Shown here piece by piece: positions 5,127-6,566 of a DNA stretch of 6,566 bases; positions within the stretch are counted from its first letter, which is position 1, and each line of letters starts with the position of its first letter. The stretch is from Betaproteobacteria bacterium. GTDB taxonomy: Bacteria > Pseudomonadota > Gammaproteobacteria > Burkholderiales > CAIKXV01. The DNA is taken from contig CANGUQ010000216.1 of the NCBI GenBank assembly GCA_947456915.1, positions 1 to 6,566 of the forward strand, written 5' to 3'. The position numbers and the translations under genes are program-made. The notes below the pieces were generated by a model. That model did no database searches, was not told the origin of the DNA, and was given only the letters and a program-made list of their open reading frames with translations.

Positions 5127-6491
5127 TCACGGCACGTAGACCCAGAGGTCGAGCATGACGACCGCGCCCGGTACCGCCAGCGCCGGCACTTCGATCGCCG
5201 AGAACGGCACGTGGTGCTGCGGCAGGTGGCGCTGCCAGGCGCTCCACGCGGGATGGAAATCCGCGAGATCGGTGTGGAACTGCTGGGCGCGCACGACGTT
5301 GGCGAGCGAGGTGCCGGCCTTGCGGCAGATCGCCTGCGCCTGTTCGAGGATCAGGTCCATCTGCAGTTGTGCGGCGTCGGCGAACCACGGCTGGCGCGGA
5401 TCGACGCGCACCCGCGGCGCGAGCGCGCCGCGCTCGTCGACCGCCATCAGCGCGGACAGAAACAGCAGATCGCCCGCACGCACCGCCTGCGGATGGCCGG
5501 CGAAGGCGGTGGGCACTCCGGCGTCGATGTACCGTTTCTTCGTACGTCCGGCACGGCGCAGGCTGATCGTGTTGATCTCGATGCGCCCCGTCTCGCAGAT
5601 GAAGCCGGGGTTGGCGGTGGTGATGATCGCCGTGGCGGGCAGCCGCGCGCCGAAGTGCTTCGCCCACACCTCGTTGAACGCCGGCACGTCGTCGATGTCG
5701 CGCAGGTAGACCTGCGCCTTCACCACGTCCTCGAGGGTGCAGTCGACCACCGCCAGCGCCGGCTTGAGCTTCTTCTCGATCACGAACTCTGCCTCGAGCT
5801 TGATCGGCGTGCCCTTCCACAGGTGGCCGGCCGGCATGCGCGCGAGCGGATCGAGCGGTCCCTCGGCGGTGTTGATCGCCTCCGAGGTCTGGCCGGCGAT
5901 GAACACGTAGTCACCGCAGGTGAGTACCGGGCTGTAGCCGGAACTCGCGTGCACGGGCAGATGCGCGGGCCGGTGCTGCGCCGGCTCGAAACCGGACTCG
6001 GGCACCGCCGCGATCAGCTGCACTTCGATGTCCTGGCCGGCGAGCAGGAAGCGCTGGTGCAGGTTCGAGGTGCTCGGCGGAATGTGGCCGGCGAAGAACT
6101 CGCGCCGCACCTCGTGATAGGCGTCGACCACGCGTGCCGACGTGTAGTACTGATCGACCCGCACCACGCTGCCGCGCGTGGTGCCGCCAGCCTTCAGTAC
6201 GCGATCGAAATTGGTGAAGATGCGCTGCGCTTCCTTCTTGTTCTTCGGCAGGCCGTGGCGCGGCGCCTCGGCGTCGATCACCTCCGGCGCCATGCCGCTG
6301 ACGAAGTCGGCCGTGCCCTTGTGCCCGGTCGCGAACACCCAGCGCCCGGCGCGGATGCCCGGCGCGTAGCGCACGCCGCCGGGCTCGATCGTCACCGGGA
6401 GCAGCGCGCTGACCGCCCCCTGCGGCTGCTGCGGAATGGACCCCTTGACATCGCGATCGCTGGCGGCGGCAGGTCGTTTCGAACGTGGCAT
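5127..6491 (-). CDS. Protein with three tandem RidA/YjgF/Rid-family domains
   Basis: The 454-residue product is about three times a normal RidA chain (roughly 125-130 residues), and three successive segments show the fold's sequence pattern. Domain 1 (about 33-164) has RWVFATGHKG, then NFDRVLKAGGTTRGSVVRVDQYYTS-type spacing, and ends in IEVQLIAAV. Domain 2 (about 184-311) has DYVFIAGQTS, CTLEDVVKAQVYLRDIDDV and IEINTISL. Domain 3 (about 325-454) has DLLFLSALMAVD, GTSLANVVRAQQFHTDLADF and MLDLWVYVP. Canonical RidA hydrolyses reactive enamines/imines such as 2-aminoacrylate using an Arg (Arg105 in the enteric enzyme). Here the aligned residues are Ser140, Thr287 and Ser431, so classical deaminase activity is doubtful. 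RidA works as a trimer, so the fusion may fold as an internal pseudo-trimer. No signal peptide is obvious. The ATG at 6491 has only a weak ribosome binding site. The frame stays open to the window edge, but the extra 25 residues look non-coding. Confidence 0.85.
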   Translation of the reverse strand: MPRSKRPAAASDRDVKGSIPQQPQGAVSALLPVTIEPGGVRYAPGIRAGRWVFATGHKGTADFVSGMAPEVIDAEAPRHGLPKNKKEAQRIFTNFDRVLKAGGTTRGSVVRVDQYYTSARVVDAYHEVRREFFAGHIPPSTSNLHQRFLLAGQDIEVQLIAAVPESGFEPAQHRPAHLPVHASSGYSPVLTCGDYVFIAGQTSEAINTAEGPLDPLARMPAGHLWKGTPIKLEAEFVIEKKLKPALAVVDCTLEDVVKAQVYLRDIDDVPAFNEVWAKHFGARLPATAIITTANPGFICETGRIEINTISLRRAGRTKKRYIDAGVPTAFAGHPQAVRAGDLLFLSALMAVDERGALAPRVRVDPRQPWFADAAQLQMDLILEQAQAICRKAGTSLANVVRAQQFHTDLADFHPAWSAWQRHLPQHHVPFSAIEVPALAVPGAVVMLDLWVYVP

Positions 6492-6524
6492 TGCGGCATA
6501 TCCGGGCAGTCGGGGGAGGGTGCG

Positions 6525-6541
6525 CCCGGTGCGCCACCGGG
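6525..6541. repeat. Short inverted repeat upstream of the triple RidA-like gene
   Basis: CCCGGTG (6525-6531) and CACCGGG (6535-6541) form a perfect 7-base stem with a 3-base loop, about 35 bases upstream of the ATG at 6491. There is no T-run on either side, so an intrinsic terminator is not supported. It could be an operator half-site pair, the end of an upstream transcript, or chance in GC-rich DNA. Confidence 0.3.
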
Positions 6542-6566
6542 GGGGCGCAGGCGGGCGTGGCGGCAC

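Noticed and set aside
1499..5158. A 1219-codon open reading frame on the plus strand
   Set aside because: It runs across Bug protein 1 in another frame and antisense to the M20 and Bug 2 genes. The translation is dominated by Arg, Ala, His and Gly with no recognisable motif. Long spurious frames are expected in very GC-rich coding DNA.
6492..6566. Extension of the triple RidA-like protein to the GTG at the window edge
   Set aside because: The added 25 residues are Pro/Arg-rich low-complexity sequence, and the DNA contains an inverted repeat typical of non-coding sequence. A start further upstream cannot be fully excluded because the frame reaches the edge.

Overview
The window is very GC-rich, densely coding DNA. 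It encodes two complete periplasmic binding proteins of the Bug/TctC family (tripartite tricarboxylate transporter receptors). Bug proteins are greatly expanded in Betaproteobacteria such as Bordetella, Achromobacter, Cupriavidus and Variovorax, so a Burkholderiales-like betaproteobacterium is the best guess. No rRNA, tRNA or marker gene is present to confirm this. I see no mobile element, CRISPR array or RNA gene.

Layout, left to right. (1) Positions 1-79, minus strand: the first 26 codons of a 3-hydroxyisobutyrate dehydrogenase-type NAD(P)-dependent reductase that runs off the left edge. (2) 172-1116, minus: a dihydrodipicolinate synthase/N-acetylneuraminate lyase (DHDPS) superfamily enzyme, transcribed toward and probably with the reductase. 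(3) 1117-1409: a 293-base divergent intergenic region. (4) 1410-2465, plus: Bug/TctC binding protein 1. It ends only 5 bases from the end of the convergent next gene. (5) 2471-3754, minus: an M20-family metallohydrolase with substitutions at two expected metal-ligand positions. (6) 3785-4825, minus: Bug/TctC binding protein 2, 30 bases upstream of the M20 gene and sharing a nearly identical translation-initiation leader with it. (7) 4826-5126: a 301-base gap with no convincing gene. (8) 5127-6491, minus: a protein that reads as three RidA/YjgF-like domains in tandem, none with the arginine of canonical RidA deaminases.

As a whole this looks like accessory catabolic DNA. Bug proteins capture small carboxylate-type solutes in the periplasm. 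An M20 hydrolase removes acyl or amide groups. A DHDPS-fold lyase and a short-chain hydroxyacid/semialdehyde reductase could handle the resulting oxo acid or aldehyde, as happens in sugar-acid pathways. The RidA-like protein could act on or bind an imine, enamine or related carbonyl intermediate. No membrane subunits (TctA/TctB) and no regulator lie inside the window. The substrate cannot be read from sequence, and the pathway linkage is inference. The most unusual element is the triple RidA-like fusion, followed by the divergent M20 metal site.
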